Below, piece after piece: positions 20,401 through 32,700 of a DNA stretch of 64,000 nucleotides (the first letter of the stretch is position 1; each line of letters starts with the position of its first letter). The position numbers and the translations under genes are program-made. The stretch is from Limnoperna fortunei (Eukaryota > Mollusca > Bivalvia > Mytilida > Modiolidae): assembly GCA_944474755.1 (NCBI GenBank), contig OX104113.1, forward strand, positions 18,539,563 through 18,603,562, read 5' to 3'. The notes under the pieces were generated by a model. It saw only the letters and a program-made list of their open reading frames with translations, ran no database searches and was not told where the DNA came from.

Positions 20401-23099
20401 GTAACTTTTGCTTTGCCAACTGATGTTTAAATGCAGGCCAAAAGAATGTCTACACTTGTTTTTCCATGTCCATACATTTGAGATGTATTGTGAATGTTCA
20501 AATATTTAAAGTAACTTACATTTAAAAAATGTTTTATAAAGGGTAAGGGTTGTTATTACATATCATGATTTTCAAATTTATACCTTATCTAATTATTACT
20601 ACTTAAAATTATCATTTTCTGGCATCTAAGGGTTTTGAAACAAAACAATTACTATGTAGGCTGAGTAGGCTTACATAAGCACTTCAGGAGATTTGATTTG
20701 TAATGACAATTTTGAACTTAAACACAAAAATAGCATAACACTACCGGTAAATTTCCACAAGAATTATAGTCTGTCAATACAGAGAAACTGGGAGAGTTCC
20801 CAGTGCTTGACTCCAGAGCATCCCTTGGTGGTGGTTTGTGAGATTATAATCCAAAAAGGTTGTACTGGGCAATATTCTTGGTGACATGCTCCATGGCCAT
20901 CTGCAATTCTTAGCAATGGGGGGAGTCGGGGAGAAAACCTTTAAAAAAAGACAGATTTTGAGCACTTTTGGTGCCTTTTTACCGGTAACTAGTTTAAATG
21001 AGTATTACATCTCATACATGAATCGCAAATGATTTGGCTAGGAAATATAACATAAAAAAACTTTTGCTTTATAAGGACCAAGGCACTCCGTGTTCTGACT
21101 GTGATGTGCTCCTTGTACAAGAAGACCCTTTTGTACATTCTGAAACTGTAGGGTCATTGTACAATGTAGATGCTAGCAAAGGCAATCAAATTTTTTTCCC
21201 ATTTTCCCAATCTCTTTTACCTGTTGATTTTTTGTTTATAAACTTGTTCTTGTTCTAAATACAGCTGAAATATTATTCACAGACATAAGCAAACATTGAA
21301 TCAACCAATGTTTTTATTAGCAACCTTTGATATTTACAACTGCATTCTCTTTACTAGTTTAATACTAAACTACTTTGGCAATCTTGCAATACATTTAACA
21401 GACAGAAGTAATAGTAACCTGACCTCTAACATACCTCTCTGACTTGAGATACCTGACACAGAAGTTCTCTCAGAGTAGTAGACATGTCATGTATAGAAAT
21501 GACAATGTGTAAAGACATCTCTTTATGACAGGTTTGTTAAGCAATCTGCTGTAATACTACATTTTCTGAACCTATACAAAAGACTGAAATGAGTGCAATT
21601 TAGTTTGTAAAAGACAATTCATACAGACAAATTGAAGTTAGTATTCAATACCCTTTAATCCGCTTAAACTCTACATATATATACACCTAACATTTTCTTA
21701 TATAGAGTTCACATTCAATACTTTAAAACCTTAAAAAGTTTTAGTACAATTGGTTTTTTTCAATAAAACTTAAGTAATCTGAATATTCATTTAACAACAA
21801 TACAATTAAATCTAGGGAACATTCATATACATGCACAGTGCATTTAGTCCATTTTAGCATAATATAGCTGGAACTGCAGAATCAGAGGTATGAGATTACC
21901 ATACACTCATATACATACAAGATACTGTATAACATGTGTTCATTGGTCAGTGGATACAGGAATTGAAATTAAAGTGGTCCCTGGAAGCTGATGTATTAGA
22001 AACATATGACAAGATATGTCTTAACAGCAGATTTTGTTTAGCTGACCATCTATGATAAATCTGGTTTTGTGTTTCGACAGATTTCTTAGCCAACCGATTT
22101 AGGAACATACGAAAAGATATGTTTTAACACTAGATTTTGTATAAGGTGATCTTCAAGGACAAATCTGGTTTTGTGTTTTATCATATATGAAGAACTAAGA
22201 TAGGTGAAATTGTCAAATAAAAATGTATCAATTAAACTTATGTAATAAATGTATATACTATAGCTGTCACAGCTGTATGCAATTGTTTTCTAAAATTGAT
22301 AAGATTGAAAGTAAGATAAAAATAGATTTAGACTCCCATTGCATGTACCTTAAAACAGTCATGTTAACATAATTTTTTTTTAATTTAATCCATTTATCCC
22401 CTTTCTCTCTTTCTTGGATCAGTGCCTGGTCTTCCTTCATAAAACATCTGAAACTTATCTAGCCATCTGTACCATCAACTTCTGGTTCAAAAAGTTAAAT
22501 GATTTGTAGGCTTTCTCCTTCAGGTTAATTTAGTAATTAAAAGTTTTACTCAGCTCTTATAGATTTTAATTTACACAAAAAATATATATTTTTTGACTGA
22601 CATAATCATTAAAGGGGAATAACTCCTATAAAGAGTCATTAAACAATATTTTGAACTAAGTAAGTGAATACTAGGCCTTGCCCTTCAGGTCATATTTAAA
22701 ATTAACAGTTTCATTATAGTTGTTATAGCATTGCAATTACAAAGAAACAAAAACTTTCTTCACAAATTTTTATTTAAAGGCAAAAACTCCTATAGGTCAT
22801 TAAACAATTCCTGAATTTTTTTTTACAATATATTACATTTTCTGGTCAACTATTCCAGTTGTCTAAGACTGTTGGTGAAGAAATATTCATTGTTTTGGGC
22901 AAACATATATTTTTCTGTATACATAAGTCATGTATTTTATAAGATTATTAAATATAAGTTATCTCATTTCAGAGGCATTTCATTTTGTTTTATAAATGTG
23001 TTTGATGTTCTAAAAAGCGTTATCTACAGTAAATGTTTACCCCGAAAATCCTTTAAAAATCTTTAAATGCAATTCTTCTTATATATTTTATATATATGG
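20401..23099. other. Intergenic sequence with one diverged duplication
   Basis: Mostly featureless AT-rich DNA. A ~104-bp duplication lies at about 22000-22180 (AAATCTGGTTTTGTGTTT at both 22061 and 22161). Near 22610 and 22785, AACTCCTATA...GTCATTAAACAA occurs twice. No gene seen. Confidence 0.55.
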
Positions 23100-23360
23100 T
23101 GTATTTACATGCCTTTTGCATTTTACCTTTTTCGCTGTGCTAAAATTAGCCCTGGAAATTAATATCGAACGAGCACACCTTATCGTATTTAACTTCAAAC
23201 GCTTCACTGACAGCGAACGGTAGAATTATATGACTGTGATCAACAAAACTTCACTTGGCATGGGATTTAGTTGAAAACTTTGCTAACAGTTTGGAAACGT
23301 TCTAGAAATGTTATTATTTATTTGGATTACACTAATTGAAAATGGATAAAAAATGATACG
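23100..23360 (+). promoter_or_regulatory. Probable promoter/5' UTR of the kinesin gene, with upstream ORFs
   Basis: Sequence just upstream of the kinesin start is visibly richer in CG dinucleotides than its surroundings (for example ATCGAACGAG, AGCGAACGG). No clear TATA box. If transcribed, it carries short ORFs starting at 23308 (13 codons), 23342 (4 codons, strong A-3/G+4 context) and 23353 (8 codons, overlapping the main start). The transcription start is not visible. Confidence 0.35.
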
Positions 23361-23407
23361 ATGTCTAATGTCAAAGTAGCGGTGAGAGTTCGTCCTATAA
23401 ATAAAAG
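23361..23407 (+). CDS. Kinesin exon 1 (start codon)
   Basis: ATG at 23361 has A at -3. It encodes [15 protein letters not shown], the first strand of the motor core, which fixes this start: nearer ATGs upstream (23308, 23342, 23353) are out of frame and end quickly. Donor GTAAAC; splits an Arg codon after two bases. Confidence 0.93.
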
Positions 23408-23668
23408 GTAAACTTATAGTCAACTTTTTTGCATATTATACTGTAGTTATCATATTTATTGCCGCTAATAAATCAATACAGAAAACTTATGTCGACAAGG
23501 AAATTTGTCACATATTTTATATTTATATTTATAGGGAAATAGAACAAAATGGAAAAATTATTGTGGATACAAATGGAGATACTGTCAGTGTCACAAATTT
23601 GAAGGTAAGAACAGCATGCATCTTCTTACTGTGTGCACTGATGAGAACATTGTGTTCAACTTATACCA

Positions 23669-23711
<43 letters not shown>

Positions 23712-26700
23712 TAAATGTGCTAAAAATGTGTAATGCTGTAAAAAAATTATTGTTTGATGTTATATTTTCATGGATGAAATTTACCTATCATTATCAGATT
23801 ATTTTTATTGGAGTGGCATTGGTTGTTCATTCTGTTTTATATATAATAGTGTTTATTATATTCAAAATTTGGTAAATAATAATTAAAAAAGTAATGTATA
23901 AATATAGGATCTTACATTGGTATGAGTGGATTATCGGATTTCTCCAATCGAGATAGTTAAATTATGGTATTTTAAGTCCGAGCCTTGGCGTTTTATAGTA
24001 TGTATATTATAAAATCAGATTTTGTTTACTTTCAGTTTCAACTTCAGTATCACTTATTTTTTGTACATTATTCATTTCTTGAAATAAATTGCATGTAATG
24101 AATAAATTGAATTTAATTCATTTTCTACTAGATATTTCTTGGCACGTGATGATACATTTTTGTCGTGTTTATTGATTTTTGGACTGTCATTTGATGCCAT
24201 CTATTTTTTTACACAATATTACATAAACATGTTCAATAGCTGATGTTTATCAGTTGTTTGTAGTCTACATGTATATTGGTTTTAAACATCATTAAAAAGA
24301 TATTAAATAGAAATATTTAAAATGGTTTAGAAGGATAATTTGTACACACCATTTAAAATTTATAAAAAGAAATTCCCAGCACTGTTCAAAACCAGTATAT
24401 GATCATACCTGCTCAATGATAATTGCAAACAGATTTTAATTTGTGAAATAAGAGTTAGCGGAAAAGTATAATTTACAAAAAACCACTGATTTATTTTACT
24501 AAATTAATGTAAAGCACTATCAATTAACAAATCTACTTCAAGTAATTGATTTGTGTTCTATTTGTCACAGCTTGTTCATAAACATAAAATGCACAAATTA
24601 AATGACCAGTTTTGGCTCAACTCCATAAAGTAGTTTATCACATATTAGCTGCCGCCTACAAGACAATAGTGTTTTGTAATATCATAAATATTTTTATTAT
24701 TGCCTACTTAAGAAATATAACCTGTTTTATACTATTACACAGGTATTGACATGTAATCCGTGATCCATATTATTACCGTTTACACCTTGGAATTATTTCA
24801 ATGTAGGCACATTTTAAAATGAAGGAGTGGAACCCTTGTCTACTGTACATAAATTTGTTTATTTATTGAATGAGTCCAACAAAGAAATGATACACTCTAA
24901 CAAATTGCTAACAATTTAAAAATTCCAAAAGAATTATTAGCCTTGGTAGTATTTGACAGTGATTGAATATGGACCTTTGCAATACTTTGTTTCAATTCAT
25001 AACTTTTATCAAATTATAATAAAAACATGTATATTATGTTCAAAATGGAAAAACTGTACAATTTTTATTTAAAGATTACAAATTGTTATTAAATTACAGG
25101 TACATGTTAATGGAAATACCACATACATGTATATTGGGTATACATGTAGTCTATTTGATAGAATACTCATCTGAGGAGATATGTGGTTTAATTTCTGTTC
25201 CCATCAAATCAAGACATACAAATAATTTGACAATCTTAACCATGCAGCTTTTAGGAGGCAGAGTTGAGTTTATAATATAATTTAACATTAAAAAGGCATA
25301 ATATTTTGTTTGTGTGTCATTACTGGGTCATTAGAAAATTAATGGAACATACAATTAGCTTGCTGTATTATGTAATTAATAGATATAAAGTGGGCATCTG
25401 CATACGGCTTAATATACATGGAGGGTATGAGGCCACCATAGGCATTATGACTCGCCCACCAAGGACCATGTCCTTAGGGTATACAGACACCAGAGCCATT
25501 ATGACTCGCCCAACAAGGACCAAAATGTCCTTAGGGTATACCGACACAAGAGCCATTATGATTTGCCCAACAAGGACCAAAATGTCCTTAGGGTATACAG
25601 ACACCAGATCCATTATGACTTGCCCAACAAGAACCAAAATGTCCTTAGGGTATACAGACAACAGAGCCATTATGACTTGCCCAACAAGGACCAAAATGTC
25701 TTTAGGGTATACAGACAACAGAGCCATTATGACTTGCCCAACAAGGACCAAAATGTTTTTAGGGTATACAGCCACCAGTGCCATTATGACTTGCCCAACA
25801 AGGACCAAAATGTCCTTAGGGTATACAGACAACAGAGCCATTATGACATGCCCATCAAAGACCAATTTCAATATATCATACCAGTATATGAAAACTGCCC
25901 TTAGGTAACATACAAGCATATGATAAAATAAAAAAACTTGAATGTTGTACTTATACTTATATAATATTGACTTTTAAATCATTCGTACCATAAATCATGC
26001 TCTTATAAAATTTGTGCTTAAACTTAGTAGAAGCTGTATGAAATTCTTGCATTATTGTATCAAAGAAATAAAAAATTGAAACAAAATTTCTGCTGCCAAA
26101 AAAAGTAAGCTTACACATGTTTTGTGTATCTCATTTTTCTTCTACATAGTACATGGGCAAGTTGTACTTAAGAGCAACAATATGCAGCAAACAAGTTTGC
26201 TAGAAGTGCAGCTAAATGTACCATCTTTATCAATATCTTGTGATACGTAATTACAGGTAGACAACCAGTCTGAATATGGAGACAGTAGAGAACGGGTGAA
26301 AAGTTTTACTTTCGATTACTGCTATGATTCCACTGGAGATCCTAGATCTCCACGGTATGCACCACAACAGCAGGTATGTTTCAGCAATGCAAAATGAAAT
26401 AAACGTTTGACTTTCAAAATTTGTTTCTTTTTTTTCTTATTTACTACATGTAGTATAAAACTGTTTAAAATAGTGAATTTTTGTATAAAACTTTTATTGT
26501 ATGAGAATAATAGAGAATTAGTCTGAAATAGTCAAAGATTAGGATATAGAGATTTTGTCATTAATTCAATTTGTAATTTGCACTTTTGCTAAGGATCTTT
26601 TAACAAGGATCTTTTGAATAGAAAATTAAGTGTGAGACTATTAAATAAAGAGGTGTCTATTACTTGTATTCAGAAAAAATAAAAAAGAACATGCAAGTTA

Positions 26701-29700
26701 TTTAAATGAGCCATAATAGGGTTACATGTTCAATATTAGTTTTAATTCTACTTTTCTTCTCAATTCGAAGGTGTCATATTTACAAATAATTAGTGTGTGA
26801 ATTATTGTTGAGTTTAAAATGTTCTGTTCACTGAGAATTTCTCAAATAGTCAATAATCAAATTAAAAAAACCTGGCTCCATATTTATCACAGTGTACAAC
26901 ATTGAGACTCAATTATTATTATCTTTATAAGTTGTTCAGGTCAAATGGAGTGACAGTTTGTTACTGGCAGATTAAAGGGTTGACATGACCCTAATTTACC
27001 TGTATCATTTAGGTCATCCCACCTGTTATTGACATTCCATTGTTTTTATAAACAGAAATCTTTATTTAATGTTGTATGGGAACTACCCACTGTAGGAGGC
27101 TCACTTGGCTTCTCTGAAGTGTACTATGACTGTCAATATATTGATTAGTTATATAGGTTCCCAGGAACACGAGTGCTTATTTTGAGCTAGGATCTTCATT
27201 AGCCTGGTGGTCTACCGTTAGATATATTTTAGTGCATTGTTTTAAATCATGCTCTGTGACTTGCAGTTTTAGTTAAAATCCCTCAGATGTTTAATATACA
27301 CCTTTACATAGTTTTTTTTCAGAGGATTAGGGTACATGTACTTTATACAATATTCTAATGTAGCATTTATGTATTGTTGATATTAAATTGATATAATGAT
27401 TTAAATTTTAGGAGGTAAAATCCCTTGTTTATGCTTCTAAATATTATCCACAATTGCAGACATCAATTTTGGAATGAAAAATACATGTACTTAAATTATC
27501 CACCTTAAGTATTTACTAGTTAACCTTATTTAAATTGAAAATCGTAGGTTTTTACAATAACAAATCTAATGTCTCCGCCAGTAATGACAGTAAAATATCA
27601 ACAACTTGACAAATAAAAACCACTAATAATTTTCTTCTTAAAGAAGCAACACACAAAAAATAATATGATATTCAATCAATAAAACATGCTTAAGCCTACT
27701 ACTATAAGAATGCTTATATTGTTACAAGCAGTTTAAGCCTGATCGTTTATTTCTGAGGTCATTTTTACGTATGTTTCATTATACAATTTAGGTATTGTAC
27801 ATTAACATTGTAGAATTTGTAAAAAGTGAAACAGTTTTACAAAAGAACGTTTTGTTCTGGGTGTAGTTAAAAGGCTCCGAGACACTTTTTTGTACTATCA
27901 GATAAAAGTTTCTATGTCATTTAAGCCTTTCTCTCAAACAATGCACCGTCTTTTGTGTATTCACCAATGCATGATCTATTGAGGAATATAATCTTAATTT
28001 TTTATTATAAAGGAATAGGGGTTTCTGTGTATTGATTTTTAGAAAAATTTTAAGTCTGTATACTGTGTATATGCCTATGTTTTAGTGTTTGTTTGTTACT
28101 TGTATAATATATGGAGCAGAAACTTATTACTGCTGTAAATTCATATCATAAATTCAAATCTCTGATCATTTTTTCACATTTTGATAATTAATATGATTTA
28201 TAATAACTTTACATTACTAAAATTTGATCAATGACTGTACAGTATCTATGCTTTGGGTAACAGAAGACAGTATCATGAAATATTTCAACACTTAGATTGG
28301 ATCCCTTACATTGTTTACAAATGAATTGTTCATTCCTCATGGGACAATATTTTGACCATGCAGATTGTTAATAATCTCCCTTGAAAGGTCTATATTTGAC
28401 AGGGCTAATTGACCAGTGATAAACCTAATGACCTGTCAATATTTTAAGATAAACACTTTAAGCCTATTGATTGGTTTAATTATATAATTTCACAGTTAAG
28501 ATAGGGCAATTTTGTATGAATAAATCATTACTCTGCACAAGCATACCGACATTGACATATTATTGCATTTTTATATAGTCCTCAGTGGATTAAGATAGTT
28601 ATTCCCTTATATTCTACTGTGGATTAAGATTATTATTACTCTCCCTAAATGTACTCTAATTAATATATTTAATATAAGTTTAATTATGATTTATTGACTT
28701 TCACTGATTTCAGAGGATGCAAAATTGTAACATTTAATTAAGCTGATCGTTGATTTTTGGACGGCACTGATCTGTTAGTTAAAAGTAAAATACAAATAAT
28801 TATACAAATTAATAATAGCAATGTTGTTGAAATAATAAAAGGCATATTTACGGTTGTAATTATATATATGCTTGGTCTTAGATGAGGTAAATAACTTGTG
28901 CTCTCAATGAGGAAGGAGTTTAGAAAAGGTATATTACTGGTATTAAGTAAAAAGAAAAAAAAACCAGAGGTGTATGTACACTAATCATAGCAGCATTCAA
29001 TAATTTCAGATAAAATAATTGTTAATTTTTTACTTAATGCATTGTAATAGAGAAAATATGGATCATCAACTACAGTAAGTTTATACGAATCGGTGGAATG
29101 CACTTCCCAGCATACTAATCAAACACACCTATATGTTCTTAATGTCCCTAAAACACAATTAATATAAATGTGTGCTCTAAAAATGTTTAAAAAGCAACAA
29201 AGGTTTCAAGAACTTTCTTAAAAAATAATTAGGTTAATTTCTTTTTAAAAACGAATCCATTGTTACAGAAATATCGAAAAACACTTGAGGGAATTATAAA
29301 AAAATTATGACATAAACCATCCTTCCAATTGGAAGGTTCCTAGATTTGTTTTGTTTACTTAGAAAAGGTTTACCTAAAAAGTTATTTAGAAAACCTATCA
29401 AAATATTCATTAACATATATTTTTGTAACCCATTGATTGTACACTGTAGGTGAAAAAAAGGATTACAGTGTAAGAACTTTTAAAACTTAAAAACCGCCTG
29501 CATTCATAGTTTATTGGGCTTCATCAGTTTATACATGCTTTTTAAAAATAATCTGTTTTGCTTCAGAAAATAAGTTTGAATATTGAACAAAATCATTTCA
29601 TTTAAATCATGAATCAGTTTTCATCTTATTCTTACAAAGCACAATTTTATTCAGGCTCTGAAGATTTTGATTGTAGGGTGAAGAAAGACCTTTATATGAA

Positions 29701-32700
29701 ATATCTACATTGAAATCGTTGTATAATAAGATAAATAAACTGTATGTAAACATTGAAGGGTAAAATGAATATTTCTACCAATATGTTTCCTGCTCCATTA
29801 TTTAGTGTTTGGACAAAATAGATTTATTTATGACAGGGCAAACAAATGTACCAAATATTGGAAAAATTTCTGCCCCGTAATGGTCTTTATTAGGACATGT
29901 CCTGAGCATATTTTATAAGAGGGGTGGGACTGGATGTTAAAAATGAATTTTTCTTGTCTCTTTGATCTTGAGTCATTTGATAAGATTGATATACAAATCC
30001 TTAAATAAATAGTTTACAGATCATATATTGAATAACTTATTTCTTTTTAAAAAATTCACCACCTTTTATTGTTGTTGACGTTTGTACCAAAAAATTCATA
30101 GTCACTTGTTATCTATAAATCCTTTCACGATTAATGTTTTTAAACATAAATATGCATTTATAACTGTATTGTGAATTACACTTTAGATGTCATTACAATG
30201 CAACTTAGGTGCAAATACACATTAATAAAATGATATAATGGACCATAGTAGATCCTTTTATCAGACAAGAAAAGCTGACATCTTCATGAATTTGTTAATT
30301 CCAAATATAATTATTTATAAGTACCCGGTCAATACTTATATTTACATAAAATAGGGACATTGTTTGCATATATATTACCATAAATTTTTATAACAATTTT
30401 ATATGTACAAATGTTCAGTGAATATCAACCATAATATATATACTGATGTTCAGGAGTTATGTTAAACATGTATACACCAGTTACAAAGTAGACAGAACAA
30501 ATTTTCTGAAAGAACACAGTTTGAACAGTAGTATACATGCATTGTAGCATGTGGCAACCTGGCTACCAGCAGTCCTTGAGTACATGATAAACTTGATCAT
30601 TTCAGTATTTAATTGTGTGCACCCTTATGTAAATTTTCAAAGTGCTATTTGAACTAGACATTTTATATCTCCATACACGTAGGTCCTTTAGAAATGATAT
30701 GGTCAAGTTTTTTTGTCGTTGTAGGTGTTCCAGGACCTTGGGACAGAGATTCTACAGGCAGCCTTTGAAGGCTACAATGCCTGTGTGTTTGCCTATGGTC
30801 AAACCAGCACAGGGAAGACCTATACTATGACAGGTGTCCAGGTTGGTGATAAAACGACTGTTCAATAACATGTTATACTGTTACTGGACCACAATATTGT
30901 CACAAGTTGAATGAATGCTAAAACAATATATCAGAATACTCTTGTACACACATTTCATGACATACTTGACCTGTATTCGTTTATTTTACATTGACCTATA
31001 TTTAAGGTGTGAGAAAAAGTTGCTGTTAAAGAATATTTAATTCCATGGTTTTTTTAAATGCAATTTGAAAATAGTATTTTATTGAATACTGAAATATGTG
31101 GGTTCCCTTTCCCCACAATGTCCACAAAATTTGTAACTAACTAGTACTGAAGAAACAGTTGGATTTTTTCTTTGGCATAAATTAAAAAAATATATTTTTG
31201 TTTTTTTAATTACCCTATTATGAAAATAATAACATTACTATCATGGTTTAAATTTTATAGATAACCTTTAACATGAATACAACAACTAATGCCTTCCAAA
31301 AATTTTTGCTTTTAAAGGATATAGCTGTTGCATGTGGAATAGAAGTTTTGAGACGTTGCTTTTGTGTAGATTTAGGTCTTTAGAAATTTGGTTTTTTTCT
31401 AATTTGATTTTTCAAACCTACAGATGTTAAAATATAAAGTTTCATATCTACATGTATATCACAATTCCCATGTACATGAGGCCAAAGTGGTTTAATATTG
31501 TATTTTTCCTTTAGTTTTTCTCATATGCAGCAGAACTAACAATTTTCAGGCTTTATATTTACATCTACATTTAGTTAACATGTTGTTTTCATACTTTATC
31601 AATATGGTCTCTAGGGCAAATAAAGGTTGGGATTGATTGGTTTAAAGTTTCCAAGATAAAAGGGACCAATTTTTCAATATTTCTGTTTTTTTTCAATGTT
31701 TGTCTTGCCTGCGACCTCACTGTATGCAAGACATATATACAGTATGGGAATCCGGCAGTGGCAGTGTAAACACTTGACACTTTACTTTATATCTTTGTAA
31801 GCTTAAGCCCTACATGTAGGTCCATCATAGCCTATGATTAGTAATTGCCAGTCAGTCACCCGTCACCTGACCTTGACCTGAATTTCATGGTCCAGATACT
31901 ACGTTAAAGTTTTTGGATTAGGACAGGTTCTCTGTAACCATGCATGATAGGATGACAATATTTGGTATATAGATTGCTGATGAATATTACATAACTGTTT
32001 GGTAGTTGTCACCTGACCATGACCTCAATTTCATGGTCCAGTGACTATATAAAAGTTCTTGGATATCTCTGTAACCTTGCATTTTATATTGAAAAACAAT
32101 TTTAGTGCTCTTTACTTGATGCTCATGACATAATTTTTGCCATTACTGATGCGGAATGCAGTTAGATCAATATTTATTTTTCATCTGATTTTAGTACGGT
32201 TTTAGATCAATACTTATTTTTCATCTGATTTTGATATGGTTTTGTATTGGATTCCTCATGTGGCTAATACCTGTAATTTTATTTAACAGGATTTTGATAG
32301 GGTCATTAATTGTTTTAATTGTTCATTAAAATAGTTTTTGTCTCGCCTGCGATGAAAGTTGCTGGAGGCTAGACATATGTATGGGAATCAGGCGGCGGCG
32401 GCGACGGCGGCGTAAACCCCTGACATCTTGCTTCATATATTTGTAAGCCCAATCCCTAGGTCCATCAAATTTGGTACAGAGGTAGCTTATGATGAGTACT
32501 TGCCAGCCAGTCACCTGTCACCTGACCTTGACCTTAATTTCACGGTCCAGCAACTACTTTAAAGTTTTTGGGTTACGGCAGTTCCTCTGTAACTACGCAT
32601 GGTAGGATGACAATATTTGGTGTATAGGTTGCTGATGACTAGTACATGACTGTCTGCTAGGTGTCACCTGACCTTGACCTCAATTTCACGGTCCAGCGAC

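Noticed and set aside
25306..25919. Overlapping open frames of 113-200 codons on both strands
   Set aside because: They are produced by the 57-bp minisatellite, whose period is a multiple of three; no splice-linked or family evidence of coding.
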